Shown here: positions 1 to 8,887 of the stretch, piece after piece
Numbering within the stretch: position 1 is the stretch's first letter
Layout of the letters: every line of letters begins with the position of its first letter
Source: Methylophaga sp.
GTDB lineage: Bacteria > Pseudomonadota > Gammaproteobacteria > Nitrosococcales > Methylophagaceae
Reading direction: 5' to 3'
Length of the DNA: 64,000 nt
NCBI GenBank assembly: GCA_026988435.1
Contig: JALSLH010000087.1
Span: forward strand, 1-64,000
Made by a program: the position numbers and the translations under genes
Notes under the pieces: generated by a model
The model's database searches: none
What the model was told of the DNA's origin: nothing
The model's input: only the letters and a program-made list of their open reading frames with translations

Positions 1-389
1 CGTGGGAATTTATCGATTGAGGTTACGTTTAGCTGGTGATCTTCTGCGGCGATTAATTCACGTAGGTTTTCTACTTCGTTGGGTAGAACTGGGCCGGCTG
101 ATGTCCATGCCACATTGGCTAACAAACCGAATACGCCATCAAGGTTAATTTCATTTGGTTTTACGGCACATTCTGATAATAGGTGTAGTCTCAAATACGC
201 TTCTTCAGCAGAGATCGGTGCATCATCAATTGAGGCAATTTCTACTTCGACAAAATCACTTTTAATGATGCCTACTTTTTGTGCCAAACAGCTACGTGCA
301 ATTTCTTTGTTTGAACGAGGAAACCATACATCAATGGTTGCGCCTGATTTGCTGTCGATATAGCGGTGTCCGATTCGTTTAATTGTCAT
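1..389 (-). CDS. dapD: 2,3,4,5-tetrahydropyridine-2,6-dicarboxylate N-succinyltransferase (N-terminal part; cut by window edge)
   Basis: DapD makes N-succinyl-2-amino-6-ketopimelate in the succinylase branch of lysine and diaminopimelate synthesis in the cytoplasm. The leftward reading frame begins at an ATG (387-389) and stays open to the window edge, giving about 129 residues. The stretch EEAYLRLHLLSECAVKP followed by NLDGVFGLLANVAWTS matches my memory of the long Pseudomonas/actinobacterial type of DapD (about 340 residues), which differs from the short E. coli form. The catalytic left-handed beta-helix lies outside the window. The gene starts 22 bp after pckG ends, so it may share that transcript. 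Family assignment is fairly sure; the start is the only ATG at the head of the conserved region. Confidence 0.8.
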   Translation of the reverse strand, partial: MTIKRIGHRYIDSKSGATIDVWFPRSNKEIARSCLAQKVGIIKSDFVEVEIASIDDAPISAEEAYLRLHLLSECAVKPNEINLDGVFGLLANVAWTSAGPVLPNEVENLRELIAAEDHQLNVTSIDKFP

Positions 390-411
390 GTTTTGTCTCA
401 AATAGTTAAAG

Positions 412-2208
412 TTATTGTTTCGATGCTAGTAAACGGCTGCGTAGCTCATTCACTTGTGCCGTTAGTTCTGCTGGCAAATGGTCGCCAAATGTTGTGTAAT
501 AGTCTTCGATGCCTGCTAATTCAGCCAACCAACCATCTGTGTCAACATGCATTAGGTTGACGCTATCTTGTTCTGATAGATCTAGGCTACTAAAATCGAT
601 GCCATTCGTTGCTGGCATATTACCAATCGCGGTTTCAACTGCATCGGCTGTACCGTTACAGCGTTCGAAGATCCATTTTAATACTCGGCTATTTTCGCCA
701 AAGCCCGGCCATATAAACTTACCTGCTTCATTTTTTCGAAACCAATTGACGTAATAAATCTTTGGCATTTTGGCATTTTCTTTTTCGCCCATTTTTAGCC
801 AATGGCCCCAATAATCGGCCATATTATAACCACAGAATGGTAACATTGCCATTGGGTCACGGCGGAGCTTTCCTATTTCACCAAACGCAGCGGCGGTCAT
901 TTCTGACGCGATAATGGTGCCGAAAAATGTGCCATGATTCCAATCTCTCGCTTCGGTGACCAGCGGCACAATTGAAGCACGACGACCGCCCATCAAAATA
1001 GCACTGATCGGCACACCTTTAGGATCATTCCACTCATCGGCGATAACGGGACATTGAGCAGCATGCGCCGTGAAACGTGAGTTAGGGTGAGCCGCCAGCG
1101 TGTCAGCAACCCAGTCGTTACCTTTCCAATCAGTTAGATTTGCAGGTGGTTGTTCAGTCATACCTTCCCACCAGACATCGCCATCATCTGTCAGTGCAAC
1201 ATTGGTAAAAATAGTATTCTCTTGCATTGATAACATAGCATTGGCATTCGATTCCATGCTCGTTCCCGGTGCGACGCCAAAGAAACCTGCTTCTGGATTA
1301 ATAGCATAGAGTTGGCCATCTTCGCCAAACTTCATCCAGCAAATATCATCGCCTATTGTTTCGACTTTCCATCCGGGAATAGTCGGCGTTAGCATGGCTA
1401 AATTAGTTTTGCCACAGGCACTTGGAAACGCACCGGCAATATACTGAACTTCACCTTCAGGATTGGTGAGCTTAAGAATAAGCATATGTTCAGCCAGCCA
1501 ACCTTCGTCACGCGCCATGCTTGATGCAATGCGCAGAGCAAAACATTTTTTACCTAGCAATGCATTGCCGCCATAACCCGAACCAAAAGACCAAATCTCA
1601 CGCGTTTCAGGATAATGCACAATATATCGATTGTCTGGATTACAGGGCCACGGCGCATCTTTCTCACCCGATGTTAATGGCACACCGACTGAGTGCAAAC
1701 AAGGCACAAAGTCGCCCTCACTACCCAACACATCTAATACTGCCTGACCCACGCGAGCCATAATATGCATATTGGTGACGACATAAGGAGAATCCGTTAA
1801 TTCGACGCCTATTTGAGCAATATCTGAACCTATTGGCCCCATGCTGAAAGGAATCACATACAGTGTTCGCCCTTTCATACAACCTGAGAATAAGCCATTT
1901 AGTGTTTGATGCATTTCTGCAGGTTCGGCCCAGTTATTAGTCGGGCCGGCATCTTGTTCTTTTTCTGAGCAGATAAATGTGCGTTCTTCTACACGTGCAA
2001 CATCGGCGGGAATAGAGCGAACCAGATAACTATTAGGTCTCTTTTGTTCATTTAATTTAATTGCCGTACCACTATTAAGCATCAGCTCCCACATTGCATC
2101 CCATTCTGCATCCGTGCCATCACACCAAACAACACTATCAGGTTGACAGAGAACGACCATTTCATCGACCCAGTTCAGCAGTTTTGTGTTGCGTGAGGAG
2201 GAGCTCAT
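412..2208 (-). CDS. pckG: Phosphoenolpyruvate carboxykinase (GTP)
   Basis: It interconverts oxaloacetate plus GTP with phosphoenolpyruvate, CO2 and GDP, a gluconeogenic or anaplerotic step. The 598-residue length fits the GTP-type family (about 600). The P-loop-like [13 protein letters not shown] carries the reactive Cys typical of GTP-type enzymes. IGDDICWMK (metal and nucleotide site), [11 protein letters not shown] and WNHGTFFG are also present. ATP-type PckA, more usual in Gammaproteobacteria, has a different signature (GTGKTTLS). It lies 38 bp downstream of ruvA and 22 bp upstream of dapD, all leftward. In an organism that assimilates C1 units it may link C3 and C4 pools; that role is inferred. 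Confidence 0.95.
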   Translation of the reverse strand: MSSSSRNTKLLNWVDEMVVLCQPDSVVWCDGTDAEWDAMWELMLNSGTAIKLNEQKRPNSYLVRSIPADVARVEERTFICSEKEQDAGPTNNWAEPAEMHQTLNGLFSGCMKGRTLYVIPFSMGPIGSDIAQIGVELTDSPYVVTNMHIMARVGQAVLDVLGSEGDFVPCLHSVGVPLTSGEKDAPWPCNPDNRYIVHYPETREIWSFGSGYGGNALLGKKCFALRIASSMARDEGWLAEHMLILKLTNPEGEVQYIAGAFPSACGKTNLAMLTPTIPGWKVETIGDDICWMKFGEDGQLYAINPEAGFFGVAPGTSMESNANAMLSMQENTIFTNVALTDDGDVWWEGMTEQPPANLTDWKGNDWVADTLAAHPNSRFTAHAAQCPVIADEWNDPKGVPISAILMGGRRASIVPLVTEARDWNHGTFFGTIIASEMTAAAFGEIGKLRRDPMAMLPFCGYNMADYWGHWLKMGEKENAKMPKIYYVNWFRKNEAGKFIWPGFGENSRVLKWIFERCNGTADAVETAIGNMPATNGIDFSSLDLSEQDSVNLMHVDTDGWLAELAGIEDYYTTFGDHLPAELTAQVNELRSRLLASKQ

Positions 2209-2246
2209 TCTCTGCCCTTTATTGAATTTTTATATTCCACAGCCTT

Positions 2247-2840
2247 TTAATTCCTTTGCAAGGCTAATTTAATAACTTGCTCAGTGTTTAAACCGTCTGT
2301 GTCTAAACTACGAATCATCTTCTCAGCTTCTGCTGGTTTATAACCTAATGATACTAATGCTTCGGCCGCTTCATCTTTGGCACCAGCCAGCTTAGCTGCC
2401 GCCGATACAACAGGTTTTAGCCCCATTGCACCGCTGATATCTTTTAGGCGATCTCGCATTTCAATAATGAGTCGTTCGGCTGTTTTTTTGCCTACACCAG
2501 GCAGACGAGTGAGGCTCGCGGCATCACCCTCTTGCACACTGCGAGCAAAGTCATCAACATCACTTCCAGACAATATAGTGAGCGCTAACTTTGCTCCGAC
2601 ACCATTTACTTTCAACAAACTTCGAAAGAGCAAACGCTCACGTATCGTGGAAAAAGCGTAGAGTAACTGTGCGTCTTCTCGCACGATTAGGTGGGTGAAA
2701 AGCGAGACCTCTTCATTAATCGCGGGCAGATGAATAAAGGTCGACATCGGGGCCGAAACTTCATAACCTACACCTTGTACATCAATCACCAATTCTGGCG
2801 CTTGTTTTTCTAGAATAATGCCGCGTAATCGTCCTATCAT
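2247..2840 (-). CDS. ruvA: Holliday junction branch-migration protein RuvA
   Basis: RuvA binds four-way junctions and loads the RuvB motor on them. The 197 residues cover all three domains. These are an N-terminal OB fold (MIGRLRGIILEK, then VIDVQGVGYEV), a middle helix-hairpin-helix domain (LLKVNGVGAKLALTILS and LTRLPGVGKKTAERLI) and a short C-terminal domain (EALVSLGYKPAEAEKMI) that contacts RuvB. It starts 25 bp after ruvC ends, so the two are probably co-transcribed. The usual next gene, ruvB, is absent: pckG follows instead. Confidence 0.96.
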   Translation of the reverse strand: MIGRLRGIILEKQAPELVIDVQGVGYEVSAPMSTFIHLPAINEEVSLFTHLIVREDAQLLYAFSTIRERLLFRSLLKVNGVGAKLALTILSGSDVDDFARSVQEGDAASLTRLPGVGKKTAERLIIEMRDRLKDISGAMGLKPVVSAAAKLAGAKDEAAEALVSLGYKPAEAEKMIRSLDTDGLNTEQVIKLALQRN

Positions 2841-2865
2841 CGAGTTACCTTTATCAGTTTTTCAC

Positions 2866-3405
2866 TCATCGTCCGTAGCGTCCGCTTCGTCTTGATGTTC
2901 GCATGCCTGCTGGTAACTTGCTATTTATCTTGCCATCTATCGGAGCATGGTTAGCATGTGTCATGGCGCAGGCTAATGCATCAGCCGCATCTTCGTCTGG
3001 CGCATCTGATAAAGACAATATAACCGACATCATATATTGCACTTGTTCTTTTTTAGCGTGACCATTGCCGACCACCGCTTTTTTTATTTGGGTGGCGGTA
3101 TATTCATGCACTTTTAGGTTTTGACTTACACCAGCACAAATAGCAGCGCCCCGCGCTTGGCCTAGCTTTAATGCCGAATCAGGGTTTTTATGTAAAAACA
3201 CTTTTTCAATGGCCATCATATCGGGTTCATAACGCTCGATAATGTCAGTCAATCCTTCAAAAATTTGCTTAAGCCTGTTGGGAAAATCACCATCCCCCAC
3301 CATCAAGCGGCCATTGATCACGTGTTTTATTTTTTGGCCTTCAAGCTCAATAATACCAAAGCCTGTTTTTCGTGAACCCGGATCTACACCTAAAATACGC
3401 GTCAT
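2866..3405 (-). CDS. ruvC: Holliday junction resolvase RuvC
   Basis: RuvC is the endonuclease that cuts Holliday junctions symmetrically, working with RuvAB. The 179-residue protein has the RNase H-like core with the acidic catalytic set: Asp in RILGVDPGSRKTGFG, Glu in MMAIEKVFLHKNP, and the C-terminal pair in DEDAADALACAMTH. The tail after about residue 155 is basic (RTSRRSGRYGR). It lies upstream of ruvA in the usual order. The conserved neighbour yebC is further upstream but separated by about 300 bp holding a repeat element, so ruvCA may have its own promoter here. Confidence 0.96.
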   Translation of the reverse strand: MTRILGVDPGSRKTGFGIIELEGQKIKHVINGRLMVGDGDFPNRLKQIFEGLTDIIERYEPDMMAIEKVFLHKNPDSALKLGQARGAAICAGVSQNLKVHEYTATQIKKAVVGNGHAKKEQVQYMMSVILSLSDAPDEDAADALACAMTHANHAPIDGKINSKLPAGMRTSRRSGRYGR

Positions 3406-3426
3406 ATTAAATACCCGCTATGCTCT

Positions 3427-3692
3427 TATACCCGTGACCATTCAATCTGCAGAATTCAGCAGGAGAAGAAGCCATACTATTCTAGGCATAAAGTCGCAGA
3501 ATTAGTCATTCTAATTTAAGACTTTATAACGACGAAGAGTGTGGCTTATTCTCTTGCCCTGTGGGAGATTACCACAAACGCCAGCGCCGCGTTACAATGT
3601 TTGGCAAGGACCAGTCATTGCCTTCACATTGCGCCTTGCTCTGACGCTTGTGCTAATCTCTGAAGTCTACAGATTGAATGGTCACGGGTATA
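3427..3692. repeat. 266-bp inverted-repeat element, copy A (MITE-like)
   Basis: It fills most of the 305-bp gap between yebC and ruvC. Its ends are inverted repeats beginning TATACCCGTGACCATTCAAT, and the terminal pairing extends over about 23 bp exactly and further imperfectly. A second copy of exactly the same length lies at 44462-44727 in the opposite orientation; I count about 14 mismatches by hand (about 95% identity). TA at both outer edges would fit a TA target duplication of IS630/Tc1-type transposition. Open frames inside it do not look like genes. No transposase is visible, so it is probably non-autonomous. Confidence 0.9.
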
Positions 3693-3710
3693 GGCTTTGC
3701 ACAATTAAAT

Positions 3711-4466
3711 TTACTCGCCGCCAGCCAGCTGTTCCATGATTTCATCTGAGAAATCTGCATTTGAATAAACCGCTTGCACATCGTCTAAATCTTCAAAAGC
3801 ATTAATCATTGCCATCGCTTTTTCAGCGTCGTTAAGCGCTAAGGCAATGGTGGTTTCTGGGTGCATGGTTATTTCTGCTGAGACCGACTCAAATTTGGCT
3901 TCATCGAGTGCATCTTTCACCGCAGCATAATCTTGTTGCAAAGTGAACACGTCGATTGAACCATCGTCATTAGTAACAATATCTTCTGCACCTGATTCTA
4001 ATGCCACTTCCATTACGGCATCTTCATCGGTACCAGCGGCATAACTAATAATGCCGCGCTTATTAAACAGGTAAGCAACCGAACCATCGGTGCCCATATT
4101 GCCACCACGTTTAGTGAATACATTGCGGACTTCGGCCACTGTGCGGTTTTTATTATCGGTTAAACAGTCTAATAAAATAGCAATGCCACTTGGGCCATAA
4201 CCTTCATAAACGATTTCAACATAACTGACACCTTCAAGCTCACCTGCACCACGCTTGGTTGCACGCTCAATTACATCCCGTGTCATATTACCGCTTAGCG
4301 CTTTATCAATCGCCGCACGAAGACGTGGATTATTAGCTACATCACTACCGCCTTCTTTTGCTGCAACACTGATTTCACGTATAAATTTAGTGAATAATTT
4401 GCCGCGCTTGGCATCTTGTGCGCCTTTGCGATGCTGGATATTTGCCCATTTACTATGACCTGCCAT
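3711..4466 (-). CDS. yebC: YebC/PmpR family protein
   Basis: YebC-family proteins are known as transcriptional regulators (PmpR in Pseudomonas), and some members help ribosomes through difficult proline stretches. The 251-residue protein is full length. It opens with the family hallmark MAGHSKWANIQHRKGAQD, continues with DAKRGKLFTKFIREI, and has GGNMGTDGSVAYLF in the middle. The neighbourhood upstream of ruvC is the classical one. Which of the two roles applies here cannot be told from sequence. Confidence 0.93.
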   Translation of the reverse strand: MAGHSKWANIQHRKGAQDAKRGKLFTKFIREISVAAKEGGSDVANNPRLRAAIDKALSGNMTRDVIERATKRGAGELEGVSYVEIVYEGYGPSGIAILLDCLTDNKNRTVAEVRNVFTKRGGNMGTDGSVAYLFNKRGIISYAAGTDEDAVMEVALESGAEDIVTNDDGSIDVFTLQQDYAAVKDALDEAKFESVSAEITMHPETTIALALNDAEKAMAMINAFEDLDDVQAVYSNADFSDEIMEQLAGGE

Positions 4467-4507
4467 TGCTAACTTACCTCTTCTTTATTCTGTTTTTCTT
4501 CGCTGTA

Positions 4508-4939
4508 TCAAAAGCCAGTAACGTAAATTTTATATGAATCATGTTCAATAACTGGATCATTAGAGCAGCCACCGCCACATGATATCTCAAAGTTACGTGT
4601 TGCATCTGCAGTAAGGCTTCCATTAATGTATTCTTCACATTGTTTTACAAACACACCCTTCTGATACAAATCTACCATTATTGTAATACTGCTATTGGCT
4701 TGTTCACCCGTGTTTTTAACAGCACCTAATATTATTAATTTTCCGTTACGTTCCAACTCTCGATGCTCGACTATCTCGATAGTTCCTAATTCTGACTCAG
4801 GCATGGAAAACTCAGAATAGGATTCTTCCATAGATTTTTGCGCCTGTATGGTCATGACATAAGTCGCAACACCTAAAACAAGGGATAATCCAATACCAAA
4901 CAAAAAACCATGAGCTATTTTCTCAAAAACAGATTTCAT
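4508..4939 (-). CDS. Small membrane-anchored protein with FxLYD-like domain
   Basis: I do not recognise a named gene. The 143 residues begin with a positively charged start and one membrane segment (about residues 10-31, GFLFGIGLSLVLGVATYVM). An extracytoplasmic beta-rich domain follows, with the pattern GTIEIVEHRELERNGKL, then GAVKNTGEQANSS and VDLYQKG. This resembles the FxLYD/DUF3426 class, which is found on membrane-anchored proteins. Three Cys residues (QCEEY and SCGGGCSND) could form a disulfide. It lies 16 bp after ilvE and 41 bp before yebC, so it is likely part of the same leftward transcript. Confidence 0.7.
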   Translation of the reverse strand: MKSVFEKIAHGFLFGIGLSLVLGVATYVMTIQAQKSMEESYSEFSMPESELGTIEIVEHRELERNGKLIILGAVKNTGEQANSSITIMVDLYQKGVFVKQCEEYINGSLTADATRNFEISCGGGCSNDPVIEHDSYKIYVTGF

Positions 4940-4955
4940 TTATGAACCCCAAGGC

Positions 4956-5888
4956 TTAAACGTGTGAGTTCCAGTTTTTATAAACATCACTGCGCCCATA
5001 AACTTGATCGAAATACATCGCCTGTAATTGCTCGGTAATCGGGCCACGGCCACCATTGCCAATGGTGCGGTTATCTAATTCACGGATAGGCGTTACTTCT
5101 GCCGCGGTGCCGGTGAAGAAGGCTTCATCAGCAATATATACTTCATCACGGGTAATTTGTTTTTCAACAATTTCTAGGCCGATATCTTCCGCCAGCGTCA
5201 TAATGGTTGCTCGGGTAATACCTTCTAATGCCGATGTTAATGTCGGTGTATACAACACGCCATCACGGATCATAAAGAAGTTCTCGCCGCTACCTTCGGC
5301 AACAAAACCGGTTGCATCTAATAAGAGTGCTTCATCATAACCGCAGTTAATCGCTTCTTGTAACGCTAACATTGAGTTCATGTAATTGCCGTTCGCCTTA
5401 GCTTTGCACATGGCAATATTGACATGGTGACGTGTGAATGAAGATGTTTTTATGCGAATGCCTTTTTCCATATTTTCAGCACCGAGATATGAACCCCATT
5501 CCCATGCGGCAACCATAACGTGTGTTTTTAGATTGTCGGCACGAATACCCATGCCTTCACTGCCGTAAAAACACATCGGGCGAAGATAAGCAGATTCAAG
5601 ATTGTTTTCACGTACTACCGCTTTTTGCGCTTCGTTTAAAACCTCTTTATCAAACGGCATGCCCATGCCTAATATTTTGGCACTGCGAAATAAACGATCA
5701 GTATGTTCTTGCAAACGGAAAATAGCAGGACCTTGGCTCGTATTATAAGCGCGCACGCCTTCAAACACGCCCATTCCGTAATGTAGGGTATGTGTTAATA
5801 CGTGTATTTTAGCTTCGCGCCACGGCACCATCTCGCCATCCAGCCAAATTACGCCGTCTCTATCAGCCATTGTTGTTGGTGTAACCAT
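4956..5888 (-). CDS. ilvE: Branched-chain amino acid aminotransferase
   Basis: It is a PLP enzyme of fold type IV that performs the last step in leucine, isoleucine and valine synthesis. The 310 residues include WLDGEMVPWREAKIHVLTH near the N terminus, the lysine region CKAKANGNYMNSMLA, GYDEALLLDATGFVAEG and the phosphate-binding EVTPIREL near the end. The stop lies 16 bp from the small membrane protein gene. The start is 39 bp after glnE, a neighbour pair also seen in Pseudomonas. ilvD, another gene of the pathway, is at 26-28 kb. Confidence 0.95.
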   Translation of the reverse strand: MVTPTTMADRDGVIWLDGEMVPWREAKIHVLTHTLHYGMGVFEGVRAYNTSQGPAIFRLQEHTDRLFRSAKILGMGMPFDKEVLNEAQKAVVRENNLESAYLRPMCFYGSEGMGIRADNLKTHVMVAAWEWGSYLGAENMEKGIRIKTSSFTRHHVNIAMCKAKANGNYMNSMLALQEAINCGYDEALLLDATGFVAEGSGENFFMIRDGVLYTPTLTSALEGITRATIMTLAEDIGLEIVEKQITRDEVYIADEAFFTGTAAEVTPIRELDNRTIGNGGRGPITEQLQAMYFDQVYGRSDVYKNWNSHV

Positions 5889-5927
5889 AATCTTCTTCTC
5901 TAAATATTCTTTATTAATATAAAATTT

Positions 5928-8735
5928 TTAACTTAACCAGCGTTGCCAAACAGCTTGTACTAGCGCAGGATAATCGCCCGCATCATCAATCGATACCACT
6001 GCCGGCATTTCCTGCAGCACACAGTGATTCGCCAAGCCACGATAAAATCGATAGGCATCTGCCAGCATATTGCTGTCATCTTTACTTAGCTTATCCGTAA
6101 CACTAAGCGCATCTAAAATCCTGATATTATCAGTGTATTCTAGCAGTTTCGGTTTATTCTCAGACCATGCTAATACGGCAAATTGCACCATAAACTCAAT
6201 ATCGGTGATACCACCTTTACCTTGTTTAAGATCAAATAGCTGTTGGGTGCTTTTGTCTAAATTCTCACGCATTTTAGCACGCATCTCACTTACTTCTATT
6301 GCAAGTTTGTTTTGATCGCGTTGCTTAGTCAGAATTTGCTGGCGAATATCAACAATTTTCTGCGCTAAATTAACATCTCCGGCCACACATCTGGCTCGCA
6401 CTAAGGCTTGGTGCTCCCATGTCCACGCATCGGTATTTTGATATTCAGCAAAACCCGATACAGCGGTCACTAATAGCCCCGATGCGCCGTTTGGTCGAAG
6501 TCGCATATCCACTTCATATAATATTCCACCTGCGGTGACTGTGTTCATAAAGTGAATCATTCTTTGTGCAAGGCGCGTGTAGAACATCGAAGCATCTATC
6601 GGTTTTTCACCGTCAGTTTCTCCTTTGTTTGTGGCATCATCAAAGAGCAATACTAAATCCAAATCTGAGCCGTAACCTAGTTCTAGCCCACCTAGCTTGC
6701 CATATGCGAAAACGGTGAAGCCACACTGGCTTAAATCATCCGTTTGAGTACAAGGTGGATAACCATGTCGAGTAACAAGGTGCTGCCAAGCTAACTGCAT
6801 TACTTTATCTAACTGCAACTCTGCCAATTCTGTCAGCTGATCGCCCACTCGCATCAATGGCAATACATCCGTAATATCCGCCGCCGCAACATGTAACGAT
6901 GTTATTTGCTTAAACTCACGTAGCAAAACCATTTGCTGTTCTAAATCAGTTTTATCTACCGATGCGATACATTTTTCTAGCGCCGCTTTTTGCTGTGCTC
7001 GATCAGGAACATCGTATAGCGTTCTTGGATCCAGTAACTCATCCAATAGAACAGGATGTTGTGTCAGCTGATGACTAATCCATGGGCTAGCCGCACACAG
7101 TTTAACTAGCTGCGAAAGTGCCATCGGGTTTTCAACTAACAGTGACATGTAAGCAGATCGACGCATAATCGCGTCTAATAGCACCAATATTCGTGACAGA
7201 CAATCATCCGCATTAACAGTGTTAGCGGCAGCTTGCACTAATAATGGTAATAGTTTTTCTAGGCGTCCGCGTTCCGTATCTGCCAAATTTCGGCAATTAT
7301 GGGATCCAAGTAAGTTGTTTAGTCGTTCTAAACTTATCGCTGGTTCTGCATAGCCTAAGGCTTGAAGATACTGCAGTTTTTCTTCGTCTTCAGCCTCGAG
7401 TAATGACACACGATCACTCGGAGCATCATCTGCTTGCGGCGCGGTTAATATTTGCTCAAAATACGTTTGAACCTGTTGGCGATGTTCTGCTAAAACATCA
7501 GAAAATGTCTGCCAGTCAGGAAATCCCATTAAACTTGCTAAACGGATCCGTGCATCATCCTCTTTTGGCAAACAATGCGTTTGCTGATCGGCCCATGCTT
7601 GAATGCGATGTTCAGTGCGACGAAGAAAATTATAGGCAGACTTTAGCTCCTTAACAGCATAATCTGTTAACAAATTACGTTCAGCCAATAAATCTAAAAT
7701 TGTCAAAATGGGGCGTTGCTGTAATGGTTTGTCTCGACCACCATAAATAAGTTGGAACACTTGACCTATAAACTCAATTTCACGAATGCCGCCACTGCCT
7801 AGTTTAATATTGTCTTCCAATCCTTTGCGGTGAAGTTGGCCAGCAATCATACTTTTCATTTCGCGCAAGGAATCAAATACACCGTAGTCTAAATAGCGGC
7901 GATAAACAAAAGGGTGGAGTAAATCCATAATGGCTTTTTTGCCTAATTCTGTGCCAGTGATCGCTCGCGCCTTGATCATGGCATAACGTTCCCATTCGCG
8001 ACCTTGTGTTTGATAATAATCTTCCATCGCATCAAAGCTGGCGGCTAATGCACCACTGTCACCAAAAGGACGTAGGCGCATATCAACTCGGAATACAAAG
8101 CCATCAGCCGTATTATTGTCGAGTGATTGAATCAGCTTTCGGCCTAATCGGGTGAAATATTCCTCATTTGATAATGATTTACGACCACCACGTGTTTCGC
8201 CATTTTCTGGATAGGTAAAAATCAAATCAATATCAGATGATAGATTCAACTCACCGGCACCTAGTTTTCCCATCCCTAAAACAATCAATTGTTGCTCCGC
8301 TCCCTCTGAATCACAAGGTGTGCCCAGATCGTTACATTGCCATTGATGTAAAAGATTTAGAGATTGTTGAATACAAGCATCAGCCATCGCTGATAGATCA
8401 CGCACTGTTTCAGCTAAATCAGCCCAGCCTGCCAAGTCACGCCAGATAATACGTACCATTTCACGTTGGCGAAAATGGCGTAGTTTTTGGTGTAATGCGG
8501 CCTCATCCTCACTGTTTTCAAGTGTGGCCGATAAGCGTTGTTGATAGTTTTGAGCATCATAAACAATTAAAATATCACCAGATAAAATAAGCTCTTGGGC
8601 ACGCTCAGTATGACGCTCACCCCACTGCGCCAGATATTCACTACCAGACAAAACCTGTTTTGCAGTTTCAAATAACGTATTGCTTGAGGGGATTAGACCT
8701 TGCCATTTTTCAGAAAAAAGACCTTCTTCCACCAT
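5928..8735 (-). CDS. glnE: Bifunctional glutamine synthetase adenylyltransferase/deadenylase
   Basis: GlnE attaches AMP to, or removes it from, glutamine synthetase in response to PII proteins. The 935 residues hold two nucleotidyltransferase domains. The N-terminal one has NLSSDIDLIFTYPE (deadenylase half) and the C-terminal one has YGSDLDLVLLFDD (adenylylating half). Each is followed by its metal-binding partner motif (FRVDMRLRPFGDSGAL and YEVDMRLRPNGASGLL). Length is close to the usual 940-990. It is the first gene of the leftward block, and a good sigma-70 promoter precedes it. Confidence 0.96.
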   Translation of the reverse strand: MVEEGLFSEKWQGLIPSSNTLFETAKQVLSGSEYLAQWGERHTERAQELILSGDILIVYDAQNYQQRLSATLENSEDEAALHQKLRHFRQREMVRIIWRDLAGWADLAETVRDLSAMADACIQQSLNLLHQWQCNDLGTPCDSEGAEQQLIVLGMGKLGAGELNLSSDIDLIFTYPENGETRGGRKSLSNEEYFTRLGRKLIQSLDNNTADGFVFRVDMRLRPFGDSGALAASFDAMEDYYQTQGREWERYAMIKARAITGTELGKKAIMDLLHPFVYRRYLDYGVFDSLREMKSMIAGQLHRKGLEDNIKLGSGGIREIEFIGQVFQLIYGGRDKPLQQRPILTILDLLAERNLLTDYAVKELKSAYNFLRRTEHRIQAWADQQTHCLPKEDDARIRLASLMGFPDWQTFSDVLAEHRQQVQTYFEQILTAPQADDAPSDRVSLLEAEDEEKLQYLQALGYAEPAISLERLNNLLGSHNCRNLADTERGRLEKLLPLLVQAAANTVNADDCLSRILVLLDAIMRRSAYMSLLVENPMALSQLVKLCAASPWISHQLTQHPVLLDELLDPRTLYDVPDRAQQKAALEKCIASVDKTDLEQQMVLLREFKQITSLHVAAADITDVLPLMRVGDQLTELAELQLDKVMQLAWQHLVTRHGYPPCTQTDDLSQCGFTVFAYGKLGGLELGYGSDLDLVLLFDDATNKGETDGEKPIDASMFYTRLAQRMIHFMNTVTAGGILYEVDMRLRPNGASGLLVTAVSGFAEYQNTDAWTWEHQALVRARCVAGDVNLAQKIVDIRQQILTKQRDQNKLAIEVSEMRAKMRENLDKSTQQLFDLKQGKGGITDIEFMVQFAVLAWSENKPKLLEYTDNIRILDALSVTDKLSKDDSNMLADAYRFYRGLANHCVLQEMPAVVSIDDAGDYPALVQAVWQRWLS

Positions 8736-8769
8736 AATATTTGCTCAAAAATAACAGTTATAATGTACT

Positions 8770-8798
8770 TTTATAACTTAAGTCCTTATAGTTATCAA
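8770..8798 (-). promoter_or_regulatory. Predicted sigma-70 promoter for glnE
   Basis: On the minus strand there is a -35 TTGATA (8793-8798), a 17-bp spacer and a -10 TATAAA (8770-8775), about 35 bp upstream of the glnE start. Both hexamers are close to consensus with ideal spacing. The call rests on the sequence pattern only. Confidence 0.6.
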
Positions 8799-8807
8799 GG
8801 AACCTTT

Positions 8808-8841
8808 TTGTCTGAATTTATGTCTCAAAACATGCAGACAA
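8808..8841. promoter_or_regulatory. Inverted repeat upstream of the envelope cluster
   Basis: TTGTCTG (8808-8814) pairs with CAGACAA (8835-8841), and inside it ATGT (8820-8823) pairs with ACAT (8830-8833). It lies 47 bp before the first start codon of the 8.9-17.4 kb gene run, in the divergent region shared with glnE. It could be an operator or an mRNA leader hairpin. No clear rightward -35/-10 pair was found next to it. Confidence 0.35.
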
Positions 8842-8887
8842 GCTTATTTATCGTCGGTCACTAGACATATCAAATATATTTGAGAGG

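Noticed and set aside
79-363. Rightward open frame of 94 codons at the window start
   Set aside because: It is antisense to the clear dapD reading frame and has no family-like sequence.
3539-3739. Rightward open frame in the yebC-ruvC gap
   Set aside because: It lies mostly inside the 266-bp repeat element; the frame follows from repeat sequence and runs into yebC on the other strand.
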